Shown: positions 10,326 through 19,959, counted from the first letter of the stretch. The stretch is 64,000 nt of DNA from Nocardioides sp. (GCA_002729525.1 PBYI01000054.1:124001-188000); one strand, 5' to 3'. Numbers and translations are program-made. Notes: generated from the letters alone by a model not told the origin.

Positions 10326-11066
10326 ATGAGCACGCTGCTTCTTCTGACCAGCGCCCTGCAGCCGTCCGCCGAGGTGCTTCCGGGACTGGCCCTGCTCGGC
10401 CACTCCGTGAAGATCCTGCCCGCCGAGGGCAGCGCCCTGCTCGAGGCCCCCGAGGCCGACCTGGTCCTCGTCGACGGCCGTGCCGAGCTCGCCGGCGCCC
10501 GCGACCTGTGCCGCCTGATCCGCGCCACCGGCACCGAGGTACCGGTCGTCCTCGTCGTCACCGAGGGCGGCCTGTCCGTCGTCAGCCACGACTGGGGCAT
10601 GGACGACGTCGTCCTGCACACCTGCGGCCCGGCCGAGCTCGAGGCCCGCATCAAGCTGGCCATCGGCCGCCTGAGCAGCGCCCGCGAGGCCGCCGACCCC
10701 GACGCCCACGTCATCCGCTCCGGCGAGGTCGTGGTCGACGAGGCGACGTACACCGCCAAGATCGGCGCCCGCACGCTCGACCTCACGTTCAAGGAGTTCG
10801 AGCTGCTGAAGTTCCTCGCCCAGCACCCGGGCCGGGTCTTCAGCCGCCAGCAGCTCCTCCAGGAGGTGTGGGGTTACGACTACTTCGGCGGCACCCGCAC
10901 CGTCGACGTGCACGTGCGTCGCCTGCGCGCCAAGCTCGGCCCCGAGCACGAGACCCTCATCGGCACCGTGCGCAACGTCGGCTACCGGTTCGTGCTCCCG
11001 TCGAAGGAGAAGGACGGCCTCAGCGACGCCGGCCGCGTCGTGAGCCGGGAGTCCGCCGAGGCCTGA
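10326..11066 (+). CDS. glnR: Orphan OmpR-type response regulator, nitrogen regulator GlnR
   Basis: [55 protein letters not shown]...[36 protein letters not shown] plus winged helix ([34 protein letters not shown]). The sulfurtransferase / glnR / mshD / pst neighbourhood resembles the Mycobacterium Rv0814c-Rv0821c region as I remember it. Confidence 0.8.
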   Translation: MSTLLLLTSALQPSAEVLPGLALLGHSVKILPAEGSALLEAPEADLVLVDGRAELAGARDLCRLIRATGTEVPVVLVVTEGGLSVVSHDWGMDDVVLHTCGPAELEARIKLAIGRLSSAREAADPDAHVIRSGEVVVDEATYTAKIGARTLDLTFKEFELLKFLAQHPGRVFSRQQLLQEVWGYDYFGGTRTVDVHVRRLRAKLGPEHETLIGTVRNVGYRFVLPSKEKDGLSDAGRVVSRESAEA

Positions 11067-11108
11067 CCTCTCCGGCTCCGATCGCTTCTGGGCGACGAGC
11101 CGCTCGAC

Positions 11109-11675
11109 TCACGACGCGTCGAGCGGCTCGTCATCGGCCCGCCGGAGGTCCTCGGCACGGCCGTCGGGGAAGACCGCGCACCGGCCCGTCCGCAGGGTGA
11201 TCGCGGCGTCGGTGCTGGTGTTCATCGGCACGGCGACGCCGACCGAGGCGCGCACGTCGCCCAGACTCAGTCCGGTACGTCGCGACCCGGTCCAGCCGGC
11301 GTCGACCACCGCGGCCTCCAGCTCGTCGACCGGCGGCTCGGCATCGTCTGCGTCGTCGGCGTCGGCCGCCGGGCGGCGCACGTCCATCCGGACCTCGTAG
11401 AAGACCCCCGTGCGGGGCGACATCCCGCAGTGCTCGAACGACCCGACGGGATCGACGACCACCAGGCCCGACTCGTCGATCGCGGCGAGCACGTCCTCGG
11501 CGGCACCGCGGACCAGCGCCCGGTCGTCCGACGCCTGGGCGCGAGCCTCGTCGAGCGCCGGCGGACCCAGCACGTCGCGCAGGATCGCTGATCCGAGGCC
11601 GAGCGGCTGGAGGAACGTCACCACCGCCGCGGCGAGGACGACGGCGGCGAGCGCAGCGCGGCGTACGACGGTCAT
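11109..11675 (-). CDS. Hypothetical membrane-anchored protein
   Basis: ATG at 11675 overlaps the stop of the upstream DUF1023 gene; MTVVRRAALAAVVLAAAVVTFLQPLGLGS TM segment. Confidence 0.55.
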   Translation of the reverse strand: MTVVRRAALAAVVLAAAVVTFLQPLGLGSAILRDVLGPPALDEARAQASDDRALVRGAAEDVLAAIDESGLVVVDPVGSFEHCGMSPRTGVFYEVRMDVRRPAADADDADDAEPPVDELEAAVVDAGWTGSRRTGLSLGDVRASVGVAVPMNTSTDAAITLRTGRCAVFPDGRAEDLRRADDEPLDAS

Positions 11676-13486
11676 GAGCCGCTCGGCCCCGTGCTCGACC
11701 TGCCGGGCTCGCCGACCGGCGCAGGCTCGCGGCCCCACTCCGGGTCCTGCGGCGCCCCCCACCACGGGTCGTAGGAATGAGGGGCCTCGTTGACGTCGGC
11801 GCCGCGGCCGTCGACGACCCGACCGATGTTGTAGAGCGACTCGCTGTCGGGGTCGTAGTAGCGGGAGTGCTCGTCCGGGTCGAGGTGCCACGACCGGTCG
11901 GCGGACTCCGCCTCGAAGCGGGTGGCGCCGAAGTCGTCGCTCGAGGGGTCGGTGCCGAGGCCTGCGCTGTTGCCGGTGAGCTGCGGGACGACACCGGACC
12001 ACTCCTCCAGCCCGACCCACCCCTCGTCGCCGAGCAGCGCGATCGGGTCGCGGCTGTTGCGGCCGACGTAGACGTGGCCCTCGGGGAGTCCGAGGTCGCT
12101 CGCACGGTCGTTGCCCTCCCCCGCGCCGGGGCTGCCGACGAGCACCGCGTCGTCGACGTCCGGGTCGTGGTCGTCGAGGGCGTGCGACAGCGTGGTCGAG
12201 CCGTAGCTGTGCCCGATCGCGGTGAGGTGGGGGTCGTCGGAGCGGGAGGCGCGCAGGCCGTCGAGGTAGTCGGCGAGCTGGCCACCGCCGGTCTCCGCAC
12301 GGTCCTCGGTGAGGGTGGCGGGGTCGTAGAGCTCGTCGGGGGCGTCGTAGCCGAGCCAGAACATCACCCCGACGCTGGACCCGTCGCCCTGCGAGCGGGC
12401 CGACTCGTAGACGTTGACGGCGTCCTGCGCGCTGTCGGGGAGGTCGTCGGTCGTCGTCGTGACGCCCGGGACCATCACCGCGAGGTCGTCGGCGGTGTCG
12501 AGGTCGCCGATGCCGAGCGCGACCCGGCCGTCGCCGTCGTACGCCCCGGGGTCGTAGAGGTGGAGGACACCGCCCGGGCGCTCGCCGGTGAGCGGGTCGA
12601 CGTAGTCGTCGACGGTGTCGAGCGCCTCCTGGGTGCGGCGGGCGTTGGAGAGGATCCGGCGCTCCTGCGGCGTCAGGTCGTCCGGATCCTTGCTGCCGAG
12701 GGTGGCGAGGTCGTCGTCGAGCAGCACCCGGTTGGCGTCGTCGCGGGCGGAGGCAGGGAGTCCGTCGCTGCCACCGACCAGGCGCGGGTAGGCGGCGACG
12801 ACGGCCTCGCGCTCGGCGTCGGTGAGGCCCTCCCACCAGGAGCGGAGCGCGCTCGGGCCGGCGCCGGTGCCGGGGGCGCCGGGGCGGGACATGGCTCCGA
12901 CCGCGAGCGGCGCGAGGCCGCCGCCGTCGGACAGCGACTCACCGAGGGTGTCGGCGGCTGCGAAGGCCTGGCGCAGGAGGTCCTCGTTGGCCCGGACGCG
13001 GCGCTGGAGGTCGTCGTGGTCGAGGACGAGCAGGCGGTAGCCCTGGGCGAGGTACGCCGCCCGCAGCTGGAGGCGCCCGACCTCGGCATCGGTGACGTCG
13101 GCGGCGCTCGCCGCCCGGACGTCGGCCAGCAGGTCGTCGCGGTCGCGGTCGAGACGGAGCTTGCGCCCGACCAGGTCGTCGCTGTCGTCGCGGAGGTCGC
13201 GGAGGGTGTCGGCGAAGGCGGTGATGGTGCGCGCGACCCGGGTCATCGTGGTGGCGAGCCGGTCGTGCTCGCCGCCGGCGCGGTGCGCGGCGGAGCGGTA
13301 GGCGACGTACCCACTCCCCCACCAGGCGTCGTGGAGGTCCTGGAGCTGCGTGCTCGCCTCGGCGACCTCCTCGTACCGTCCGGCGGCGGCGTAGAGCGTG
13401 GTGGCGAGCGCGTCGGCCTCGTCGGGCGAACCCTCCGGCGGGCGGATGTGGGCCGGCTCGGAGACCGGGACCTCGATCGTGGTCAC
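11672..13486 (-). CDS. DUF1023-type alpha/beta hydrolase with N-terminal helical (WXG-like) region
   Basis: 604 aa; LAVMVPGVTTTTDDLPDSAQDAVNVYES...HLTAIGHSYGSTTLSHAL: GHSYGS nucleophile elbow typical of DUF1023. Confidence 0.8.
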   Translation of the reverse strand: MTTIEVPVSEPAHIRPPEGSPDEADALATTLYAAAGRYEEVAEASTQLQDLHDAWWGSGYVAYRSAAHRAGGEHDRLATTMTRVARTITAFADTLRDLRDDSDDLVGRKLRLDRDRDDLLADVRAASAADVTDAEVGRLQLRAAYLAQGYRLLVLDHDDLQRRVRANEDLLRQAFAAADTLGESLSDGGGLAPLAVGAMSRPGAPGTGAGPSALRSWWEGLTDAEREAVVAAYPRLVGGSDGLPASARDDANRVLLDDDLATLGSKDPDDLTPQERRILSNARRTQEALDTVDDYVDPLTGERPGGVLHLYDPGAYDGDGRVALGIGDLDTADDLAVMVPGVTTTTDDLPDSAQDAVNVYESARSQGDGSSVGVMFWLGYDAPDELYDPATLTEDRAETGGGQLADYLDGLRASRSDDPHLTAIGHSYGSTTLSHALDDHDPDVDDAVLVGSPGAGEGNDRASDLGLPEGHVYVGRNSRDPIALLGDEGWVGLEEWSGVVPQLTGNSAGLGTDPSSDDFGATRFEAESADRSWHLDPDEHSRYYDPDSESLYNIGRVVDGRGADVNEAPHSYDPWWGAPQDPEWGREPAPVGEPGRSSTGPSGS

Positions 13487-13794
13487 AGCCGCGGACCGAT
13501 CCGGCCATCGAGCACGTCGACCGCCTGCGCGGCGTCGCTGTCGGCGGTGAGGTACGACGACGCGGCGTCGTCGAGGGCGGTCGCGAAGCCGGCCGCGATC
13601 TCGTCGCTCTGCCCGGCCCAGCCGCTCCAGCGGGCCAGGAATCGGGACGCCGCATCCTGGACGCGAGGCGGAAGACCGGCGACCGAGGCGTCGCCGAGCT
13701 CGGTGCTGGTCGTGCGCATCAGCCCGGCGAGCTCGTCCCAGCGCGTGCTGCCCTGCCGCAGCCGCGCCTGCTCGACGTACATCTCGGCGGTCAT
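13483..13794 (-). CDS. WXG100/ESX-like small helical protein
   Basis: 103 aa MTAEMYVEQARLRQGSTRWDELAGLMRTTSTEL...RFLARWSGWAGQSDEIAAGF; overlaps the start of the DUF1023 gene by 4 nt. Confidence 0.55.
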   Translation of the reverse strand: MTAEMYVEQARLRQGSTRWDELAGLMRTTSTELGDASVAGLPPRVQDAASRFLARWSGWAGQSDEIAAGFATALDDAASSYLTADSDAAQAVDVLDGRIGPRL

Positions 13795-14375
13795 GAGCCG
13801 GCTCCGGCCGCTCCGGCGGGTCGGAAGGTCCCGGTGCGCAGGCGGAGGGTGATCCGACCGGGGGCGCAGAACAGGGCGAGCTCCTCCCGCCCGAGGGCGT
13901 CGTCGGCGGAGCGGCTGGCCAGCACGCGGGGCACGCCGTCGGTCGGCGCGAGCACGCGCCAGCCCGCGTCGCGCAGGTGGCGGGCGGCGCGGGTGAGGGT
14001 CGTGGTGGGGTCGGCGGGGTCGGTGGTGCCGCTCGCGGCGGCCAGCGTGGTCTCCCGGCGGCGGAGCCCGTCGCGGCTGGTCAGCCAGCGAGCCGACGGG
14101 TCGCCCGGGGCCGCGTCGATGCCGGCGAGGAGGCGGGGCCACCAGCCGCGCGCCGCGTCGTCGGTGGACGAGGACCACTCGTCGGGGTCGCGGAGCGGCG
14201 GTGCGGGCGGCGCGAGGGCCGAGCGCCGCTGCTGCTCGGGGGTCTCGATGGGCTCGGAGGGCTCGGCGGCACCGGCGGGGCCGGGCAGGACCACCAGGTC
14301 GATGTCGGGATGGCGTCGGCGGAGCACCGACCAGAACGGGTCGGCGTCGACCCCCGAGGGACGACGGTCGGGCAC
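13791..14375 (-). CDS. Hypothetical protein in the WXG/DUF1023 operon
   Basis: 194 aa ORF overlapping the WXG-like gene by 4 nt (translational coupling). Confidence 0.55.
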   Translation of the reverse strand: MPDRRPSGVDADPFWSVLRRRHPDIDLVVLPGPAGAAEPSEPIETPEQQRRSALAPPAPPLRDPDEWSSSTDDAARGWWPRLLAGIDAAPGDPSARWLTSRDGLRRRETTLAAASGTTDPADPTTTLTRAARHLRDAGWRVLAPTDGVPRVLASRSADDALGREELALFCAPGRITLRLRTGTFRPAGAAGAGS

Positions 14376-14576
14376 GGCTGGACCTCCTGCGCGGTGGATC
14401 GGACTCGCAGGAGCCTTGCCGGGTCACGCCGGGGCAAACATGGGGGTGAGGTGGGGTGTGGAGAGTGACCGAGCCGGGTGACCCGGATTCCCCGCTCCAG
14501 CGGGGACTCCGGTGCCTCTCGCCCGAAGGATCAGCCGACAGACGCCGGAGAAGGCCGAGAGGCTGGACCCGCCGCG

Positions 14577-15548
14577 TCAGCCGCGGAGGTCGGGGCGCAC
14601 GTGCAGGCCGACCTCGGGGTCGACGAGCACCTCCTGCGCCGCCGCGATGCCGTCGACCATGAGCGGGGCGTCGACGGGGGTGTTCCGCTTGAGCAGGGAC
14701 AGCGCGATCGGGCCGAGCTCGTGGTGGCGGCCCGAGGAGCCGACCCAGCCGACCTGCTTCTCGCCGGCCAGCACCGGGGCGCCGTGGGCGGGGAGGCGGT
14801 TCTCGGAGCCGTCGAGGTGCAGCATCGTGAGGCGGCGGGGCGGCCGGCCGAGGGTGTGCACCCGGGCGACCGTCTCCTGGCCGCGGTAGCAGCCCTTGTC
14901 GAGGTGGACGGCCGGGCCGACCCAGCCGACCTCGTTGGGGATCGCCTTGTCATCGGTGTCGACGCCGAAGCGGGGCTCGCCGCGCGCGATCCGCAGTGCC
15001 TCGAAGGCCCACAGGCCGGCAGGCGGGCCGGCGGCCTCGGCGAAGGTGGCGAGCTCGTCGCGGGGCACGACCCGGTAGCCGTTGGCGGGGCGCCAGGTCA
15101 GCGCGAGCCGGTCGGTCACGTCGGTGATCTCGACGACCATCATGAAGCGCATCCGCACCAGGAAGTCGGTGAGCGCCGCGGCGGCCCCCGGCTCGGTCCA
15201 CACGGTGAGTGCCTCGCCGTCGTCGGTGCCGCGGAACTCGTGCTCCACCCGCCCCTGCGGACTCAGGATCAGCGCCTGCGTCTCCTCGCCCGGCTGCAAG
15301 TGCAGCAGGTGCTGGGTGGTGAGGTTGTGCAGCCAGGTCAGCCGGTCCGGACCGGCGATCCGGACCACGTCGTGGTGCGAGAGGTCGACGAACCCCTCGC
15401 CCGACTCCAGCAGCCGCTGCTCGCCGTTGAAGCTGCCGTAGTGCGCCGCCACCGGGGCGTCGGGGCCGTCGCCGGCGACCGCGCCGGGCAGGTCCAGCAG
15501 CGGGCTGCGCTGGATCTCGCGGGCGTCGTCAGTCGTGGTCGTGCTCAT
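14577..15548 (-). CDS. ygfZ: YgfZ/CAF17-like folate-binding protein
   Basis: DRLTWLHNLTTQHLLHLQPGEETQALILSPQGRVEHEF and the signature DKGCYRGQETVARVHTLGRPPRRL. Confidence 0.9.
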   Translation of the reverse strand: MSTTTTDDAREIQRSPLLDLPGAVAGDGPDAPVAAHYGSFNGEQRLLESGEGFVDLSHHDVVRIAGPDRLTWLHNLTTQHLLHLQPGEETQALILSPQGRVEHEFRGTDDGEALTVWTEPGAAAALTDFLVRMRFMMVVEITDVTDRLALTWRPANGYRVVPRDELATFAEAAGPPAGLWAFEALRIARGEPRFGVDTDDKAIPNEVGWVGPAVHLDKGCYRGQETVARVHTLGRPPRRLTMLHLDGSENRLPAHGAPVLAGEKQVGWVGSSGRHHELGPIALSLLKRNTPVDAPLMVDGIAAAQEVLVDPEVGLHVRPDLRG

Positions 15549-15999
15549 CGGGGCAGCACTCTCCTTCACAGGTGCCGAAGACGGTGAGGTGCGCGGCGTC
15601 CGGCACGAAGCCGTAGCGGTCGCGCAGCGTCTCGTTCAAGGGTGCCAGGGCCCCGGTGGCGACCGAGGTGACCTTCTTGCAGCGCCGGCAGACCAGGTGG
15701 AAGTGCTCGTGGTCGTCGTCGACGGCGTGGTACGTCGGAGCGCGGTCCGACAGGTGGGCGTGTTTGATCAGCCCGGCGTCCTCCAGCACCTCCAGGGTGC
15801 GGTAGACGGTGCTCAGGTTGACCGCCTCCGAGCGGGCGCGGACGTGGGCGTGGACCTGGTCCGGGGTGGCGTGCCGCAGCTCGCGGACCGCGGCGAGCAC
15901 CAGCTCGCGCTGCGGGGTCAGGCGCAGGCCGCGGGCGCGGAGGGTCTCGCGCCAGTCCTGGTCGCCGGGGTGGTCGGGGTGCGCGGGGTCGGTGGTCAC
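15529..15999 (-). CDS. Fur-family transcriptional regulator
   Basis: RGLRLTPQRELVLAAVRELRHATPDQVHAHV...LSTVYRTLEVLEDAGLI...HEHFHLVCRRCKKV and a CEGECCPDEHDHD tail. Confidence 0.9.
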   Translation of the reverse strand: MTTDPAHPDHPGDQDWRETLRARGLRLTPQRELVLAAVRELRHATPDQVHAHVRARSEAVNLSTVYRTLEVLEDAGLIKHAHLSDRAPTYHAVDDDHEHFHLVCRRCKKVTSVATGALAPLNETLRDRYGFVPDAAHLTVFGTCEGECCPDEHDHD

Positions 16000-16010
16000 G
16001 GTCGGTTCCC

Positions 16011-16077
16011 GGGTGCGGGCGTCTCGATACGCCCCGGTCGCTCGTCCCTCGCGACCGCGGCTACTCGACGACCGGGA
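16011..16077. repeat. Dispersed intergenic repeat (copy C)
   Basis: gggtgcgggcgtctcgatacgccccggtcgctcgtccctcgcgaccgcggctactcgacgaccggg; same arrangement as copy B, with a ggtcgc...gcgacc hairpin. Confidence 0.6.
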
Positions 16078-16081
16078 TCGC

Positions 16082-16573
16082 TCACTGGCGCTGGAGCTTC
16101 GCCCACAGGTGCGGCTGGAGATCCTGGCCCATCGCCTCCATGTCGTAGGCGTAGAGCAGCTCGCCGTCGACGTTGCCGTACATCCGGTGCCCGGAGACGA
16201 CCTCCTTGGCGGTCTCGGTGAAGCTCACGCCGGCGGTGCGCAGCTCGAGCTTGCCGCCCTCCGCGACGCCGTACCAGACCTCGGTGAAGCCGGTGTTGTG
16301 CGTGAGCAGCAGCTCGACCTTCCCCTCACCGACGCAACGCAGGAAGCCCGTCTCCTGCGCGGCCTGCCGCACCGTCTCGCCGTTCTCGTCGACGATCCAC
16401 GAACGGGCGAAGTAGTGCAGGAACGGGCGACCGTCCTGCTGGAAGGTCAGCTCCTGGCCGTACTCGAACGGCTCGATCGTGGGGTAGTCGCCACGACCGT
16501 GGCCGCCCCACGTGCCGAGGAGCCACGCGACCGGGCCGCAGGCGGGGTGCAGGTTGTCGGGGATCTGGAACAC
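16082..16573 (-). CDS. FABP/nitrobindin-like heme-binding protein (DUF1794)
   Basis: LHPACGPVAWLLGTWGGHGRGDYPTIEPFEYGQELTF is the nitrobindin GxWxGxG signature. Confidence 0.85.
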   Translation of the reverse strand: MFQIPDNLHPACGPVAWLLGTWGGHGRGDYPTIEPFEYGQELTFQQDGRPFLHYFARSWIVDENGETVRQAAQETGFLRCVGEGKVELLLTHNTGFTEVWYGVAEGGKLELRTAGVSFTETAKEVVSGHRMYGNVDGELLYAYDMEAMGQDLQPHLWAKLQRQ

Positions 16574-16638
16574 CCCGTCAGCCTACGGCTCCCCCGACCC
16601 GGACGTCGGGGGAGTCGTAGACGCCTGTCGGCCAGCGG

Positions 16639-16767
16639 TCAGGCGGTGGTGTGGTGCTGCTCGTGCCGCCGTCGATCGAAGTGGTAGCCCTCGTGGTGCG
16701 GGCAGGCCACGCCGTACTTCATCCTGCACTTCCACGTGCGCTGAGCACGCTTGATGTTCTTGAACAC
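16639..16767 (-). CDS. Small basic Cys/His-rich protein (42 aa, GTG start)
   Basis: Hand translation: (V/M)FKNIKRAQRTWKCRMKYGVACPHHEGYHFDRRRHEQHHTTA*. Not in the supplied ORF track. Confidence 0.4.
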   Translation of the reverse strand: MFKNIKRAQRTWKCRMKYGVACPHHEGYHFDRRRHEQHHTTA

Positions 16768-16899
16768 AAGAGACCTTCCCCATGCGAGTCGTCGGTGTCG
16801 CCTCGGGAGTGCACGTCACCCCGAGGCGAGAGATGCCTGATGTCGTGGGGGGACGACACAAGAATGTACGTCGCGCTGGTCACCGCTAGCGTTTTCTTC

Positions 16900-17262
16900 A
16901 TGGTGAGGGCATTGATCATCAAAATCGCCGCGGGTCCCGACCAGGCCGAGCGGGCCAACCAGGGACTCACCGTCGCGGCCGCGGGGACGGCCATGGGCGC
17001 CGCGGTGTCGCTGTGGCTGACCGGCGAGGCGGTGTGGTTCGCCGTCAGTGGCCGTCAGCCCGACCTCGGCCTGGAGCACGCGCAGCCCGCCGCTGACCTG
17101 CTCGAACAGGTGGCCGCATCGGGCACCGTCACCGTCTGCTCGCAGTGCGCTACCCGCCGCGACCTCACCGAGGGGGACCTCGTGGACGGCGCGCGGATCG
17201 CCGGGGCGGCCGCCTTCGTCGCCGAGAGCCTCGCGCCGGACGCCCAGGCTCTCGTCTACTGA
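16900..17262 (+). CDS. DsrE-family protein
   Basis: MVRALIIKIAAGPDQAERANQGLTVAAAGTAMGAAVSLWLTGEAVWFAVSGRQPDLGLEHAQP...VTVCSQCATRRDL; start at 16900 chosen by family pattern, upstream in-frame ATGs exist. Confidence 0.75.
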   Translation: MVRALIIKIAAGPDQAERANQGLTVAAAGTAMGAAVSLWLTGEAVWFAVSGRQPDLGLEHAQPAADLLEQVAASGTVTVCSQCATRRDLTEGDLVDGARIAGAAAFVAESLAPDAQALVY

Positions 17263-17274
17263 CACCCCGGGAGT

Positions 17275-18159
17275 GTGACCGAGATGACATCCGACACCGA
17301 CGCCTTCGCTGCGATCCGTGAGGTGCGTGAGGCCTGTGTGACCCATGACGGGCACGACCCGCTCGACGAGGCGGCCGACCTCGCCCTGCGCCACCACGGT
17401 CTCGACGGGGCGCTGCTCGAGCTCGCCGACGGACCCGACCGGGCCGAGGATGGTGGCTTCGCCCTCGTCCGCGACGGTGAGCTGCTGCTCGCCGTCTCCC
17501 CCGCCGCCCGCGGTCGCGGACTCGGCGCCGACCTCGCCACCCGGGTCGCCGCGGCCGGCGTACCGGTCGACCGGGCGTGGTCGCACGGCGGCCACCCGGC
17601 GGCGGAGGTGCTGGCGGAGCGGCACGGGTTCGAGGCGACACGGGGTCTGTGGGTCATGCGACGTCCGGTCGACGCCGACCACCCGCTGCCGCCGCTGGCG
17701 GCACCGGACGGCGTACGACTGCGGGGGTACGACGCCGCTGACCCCGCCGACGCCGCGGCCGTGCTGCGGGTCAACGCGGCGGCGTTCGCGCACCACCCCG
17801 AGCAGGGCGACCTCGACGAGGCCGGGCTGGCCGAGCGGGTGGCGGAGCCGTGGTTCGACGCCGACGGACTGGTGATGGCGGTCGAGGAGGCCGACGGCAC
17901 GCTGCTGGCGTTCCACTGGACCAAGCGGCACGACGCCCGGCTCGGCGAGGTGTACGTCGTCGCGGTCTCCCCCGAGGCGCAGGGTCGCGGCCTCGGCAAG
18001 GTCGTCACTCTTGCCGGGCTGCACCACCTCGCCGACGGCGGCGTGGAGGAGATCCTGCTGTACGTCGAGTCCGACAACGCCCCCGCCGTGGCGGTCTACT
18101 CCGGCCTCGGTTTCGCCCATGCCGCGAAGGACACGCACGTGCAGTACACCCGTCGGTAA
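17275..18159 (+). CDS. mshD: Mycothiol synthase (tandem GNAT domains)
   Basis: Two GNAT domains; SPAARGRGLGADLATRV and VVAVSPEAQGRGLGKVVTLAGLHHLADGGVEEILLYVESDNAPAVAVYSGLGFAH. Confidence 0.9.
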   Translation: MTEMTSDTDAFAAIREVREACVTHDGHDPLDEAADLALRHHGLDGALLELADGPDRAEDGGFALVRDGELLLAVSPAARGRGLGADLATRVAAAGVPVDRAWSHGGHPAAEVLAERHGFEATRGLWVMRRPVDADHPLPPLAAPDGVRLRGYDAADPADAAAVLRVNAAAFAHHPEQGDLDEAGLAERVAEPWFDADGLVMAVEEADGTLLAFHWTKRHDARLGEVYVVAVSPEAQGRGLGKVVTLAGLHHLADGGVEEILLYVESDNAPAVAVYSGLGFAHAAKDTHVQYTRR

Positions 18160-18168
18160 CATCCCGCC

Positions 18169-19959
18169 ATGAGCTCCCCCCAGACCGGCCGCTCCGGCGC
18201 CGCCCCCCGCGGGCCGTGGTGGCGACGGCGTACCGAGGGAGATGCCGGTACGCCGGCCCCGAGCGCACCGGCCGAGAGCGCGGTCGAGGTCACCGACGCG
18301 CCGGCCGAGGCGGACCCGCCGCCCACGGACGACCCCCACCCCCAGGAGGCCGAGGTGCCGCGAGACACCGGAGACGAGCTGCTCGACCGCATCGCGGCGT
18401 ACAGCCGCTTCGAGGAGCCGCGATCCGCGGACGAGTCCGACGAGTCCGACGAGTCCGAGGAGTCCGACGGGTCGCAGGCGTCCGCGCGGGACGTCGAGCC
18501 TGCCGAGGCCCCGGACTCGGCTGTTGAGGCTGCCGAGGTCACGGAGGCCGAGGCGGTCCAGCCGGACGGGCACGAGGAGCCGCAGGGCGAGCCCCTGCCG
18601 CTCGACGTGGTGGCGGAGGAGGTCGCCGAGCAGGCGCCCGACGGCACCGCGCAGGCGGAGGTGGTCGAGCCCGAGGCCACCACCCTGCGCGACGCCGCCG
18701 CCGAGGCCCGCCGGCGGATCGCGTCGGCCGAGGCCGCTCGCGACGAGGCGTTCCGGCTGGCCGAGGAGGCCGAGCAGGCCGCCGCCCGCGCCGAGGAGGA
18801 GGCGCGCGCAGCTGCCGAGGCCGAGCGGCGCCAGCGCGAGATCGCCGTCGCCGCCGAGTCCGCCGCGGCCGACGCCGCCATCGAGGCGGACGAGGCCCGG
18901 TACGCCCGCGAGGAGGCCGCTCGGGAGGCCGAGGAGCTGCGCGCCCGGCTCGCCGCGGTCGAGGCCCGGCTGGCCGAGCGCGCCGGCGCCGCACCCGCCG
19001 ACGCCTACCCCGACCCGACCGCGCTGGACGCCGCCATCGGCGACGCGCGCGACCTCATGTTCGCCACGCTCGACCGGGTGCTCGCCGAGCCGCCGGCGGT
19101 CGAGAGCGAGCCCGTGGACGACGACCAGGAGCCGGTCGGGCCCGAGGTCGAGCCCGAGGTCGAGCCGGAGCCGGTCACCGAGGTCGAGGAGCCCGAGGCG
19201 GAGGTCGACGAGCCCCCGCACGAGCCCGAGGAGCCCGAGGCGGAGGCCGACGAGCCCCCGCACGAGCCCGAAGACCTCGTCGTCGACGACGAGCCCGCCC
19301 TGGACGTGCCCGCCCTGGACGAGCCCGCCGTGGACGAGCCCGCCGACCCTGCCGACATTGCCGACCCCGACCCCGACGCAGCCACCGACCGCACCATGGT
19401 CGTGCCCGCGATCGAGGACGACGCGACCCAGGTCGTCCCGGCCATCGTGGTCGACGACCTCGACGACGCCCGCGCCGACGAGCCCGTCCCGGCTGCCCCC
19501 GCCGCGAGCACCGCGGCGCCGCGGGCGGACCGGCGTACGGGGCGTCCCTACCGGGCCGTGCGCCGCGGCGTCTCCGGCTGGGTCGGCGCCCTGCTGGCCG
19601 TCGCGGCCGCCGGTGCCGCGGTCTACCTCTTCCTCACCGACGGCGACCAGGCCGGCACCGCGGTCGCGCTGTTGGCGGTGGCCCTGCTCGGCGCGCTCTT
19701 CGCCTACCGGCGCATCGGCACCAGCAGCGAGGTGCTGCTGTCGGAGGCCGGCGAGCTGCGGCTGGTGGTGCGCGGCCACGAGTACGTCTTCGACCTCGCC
19801 ACCGAGGCCACCCGCCTGGACATGCAGGGCCAGCCCGGCGACCGCGACTGGGAGGTCCAGGTGCACCGCAAGGCCATGGCCCCCGTGATCGTCGACGGCG
19901 GCTCGGTCGATCCCCCACAGTTCACCGACGCGCTGCGCCAGTGGCGCCCGGACCTCTGA
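18169..19959 (+). CDS. Acidic/coiled-coil membrane protein with C-terminal two-TM + beta domain (family member 1)
   Basis: Long Glu/Pro/Ala-rich N-terminus, two TM helices (VGALLAVAAAGAAVYLFLTDGDQAGTAVALLAVALLGALFAYRRIG), C-terminal LLLSEAGELRLVVRGHEYVFDLATEATRLDMQGQPGDRDWEVQVHRKAMAPVIVDGGSVDPPQFTDALRQWRPDL. Confidence 0.7.
   Translation: MSSPQTGRSGAAPRGPWWRRRTEGDAGTPAPSAPAESAVEVTDAPAEADPPPTDDPHPQEAEVPRDTGDELLDRIAAYSRFEEPRSADESDESDESEESDGSQASARDVEPAEAPDSAVEAAEVTEAEAVQPDGHEEPQGEPLPLDVVAEEVAEQAPDGTAQAEVVEPEATTLRDAAAEARRRIASAEAARDEAFRLAEEAEQAAARAEEEARAAAEAERRQREIAVAAESAAADAAIEADEARYAREEAAREAEELRARLAAVEARLAERAGAAPADAYPDPTALDAAIGDARDLMFATLDRVLAEPPAVESEPVDDDQEPVGPEVEPEVEPEPVTEVEEPEAEVDEPPHEPEEPEAEADEPPHEPEDLVVDDEPALDVPALDEPAVDEPADPADIADPDPDAATDRTMVVPAIEDDATQVVPAIVVDDLDDARADEPVPAAPAASTAAPRADRRTGRPYRAVRRGVSGWVGALLAVAAAGAAVYLFLTDGDQAGTAVALLAVALLGALFAYRRIGTSSEVLLSEAGELRLVVRGHEYVFDLATEATRLDMQGQPGDRDWEVQVHRKAMAPVIVDGGSVDPPQFTDALRQWRPDL
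19195..19270 (+). repeat. 42-nt imperfect tandem repeat coding for acidic EADEPPHEPEEPEAE units
   Basis: gaggcggaggtcgacgagcccccgcacgagcccgag at 19195 recurs as gaggcggaggccgacgagcccccgcacgagcccgaa at 19237. Confidence 0.7.

Noticed and set aside
18242-19888. 548-aa plus-strand ORF in an alternative frame
   Set aside because: Ser/Pro/Arg-rich shadow frame of the acidic coiled-coil gene.
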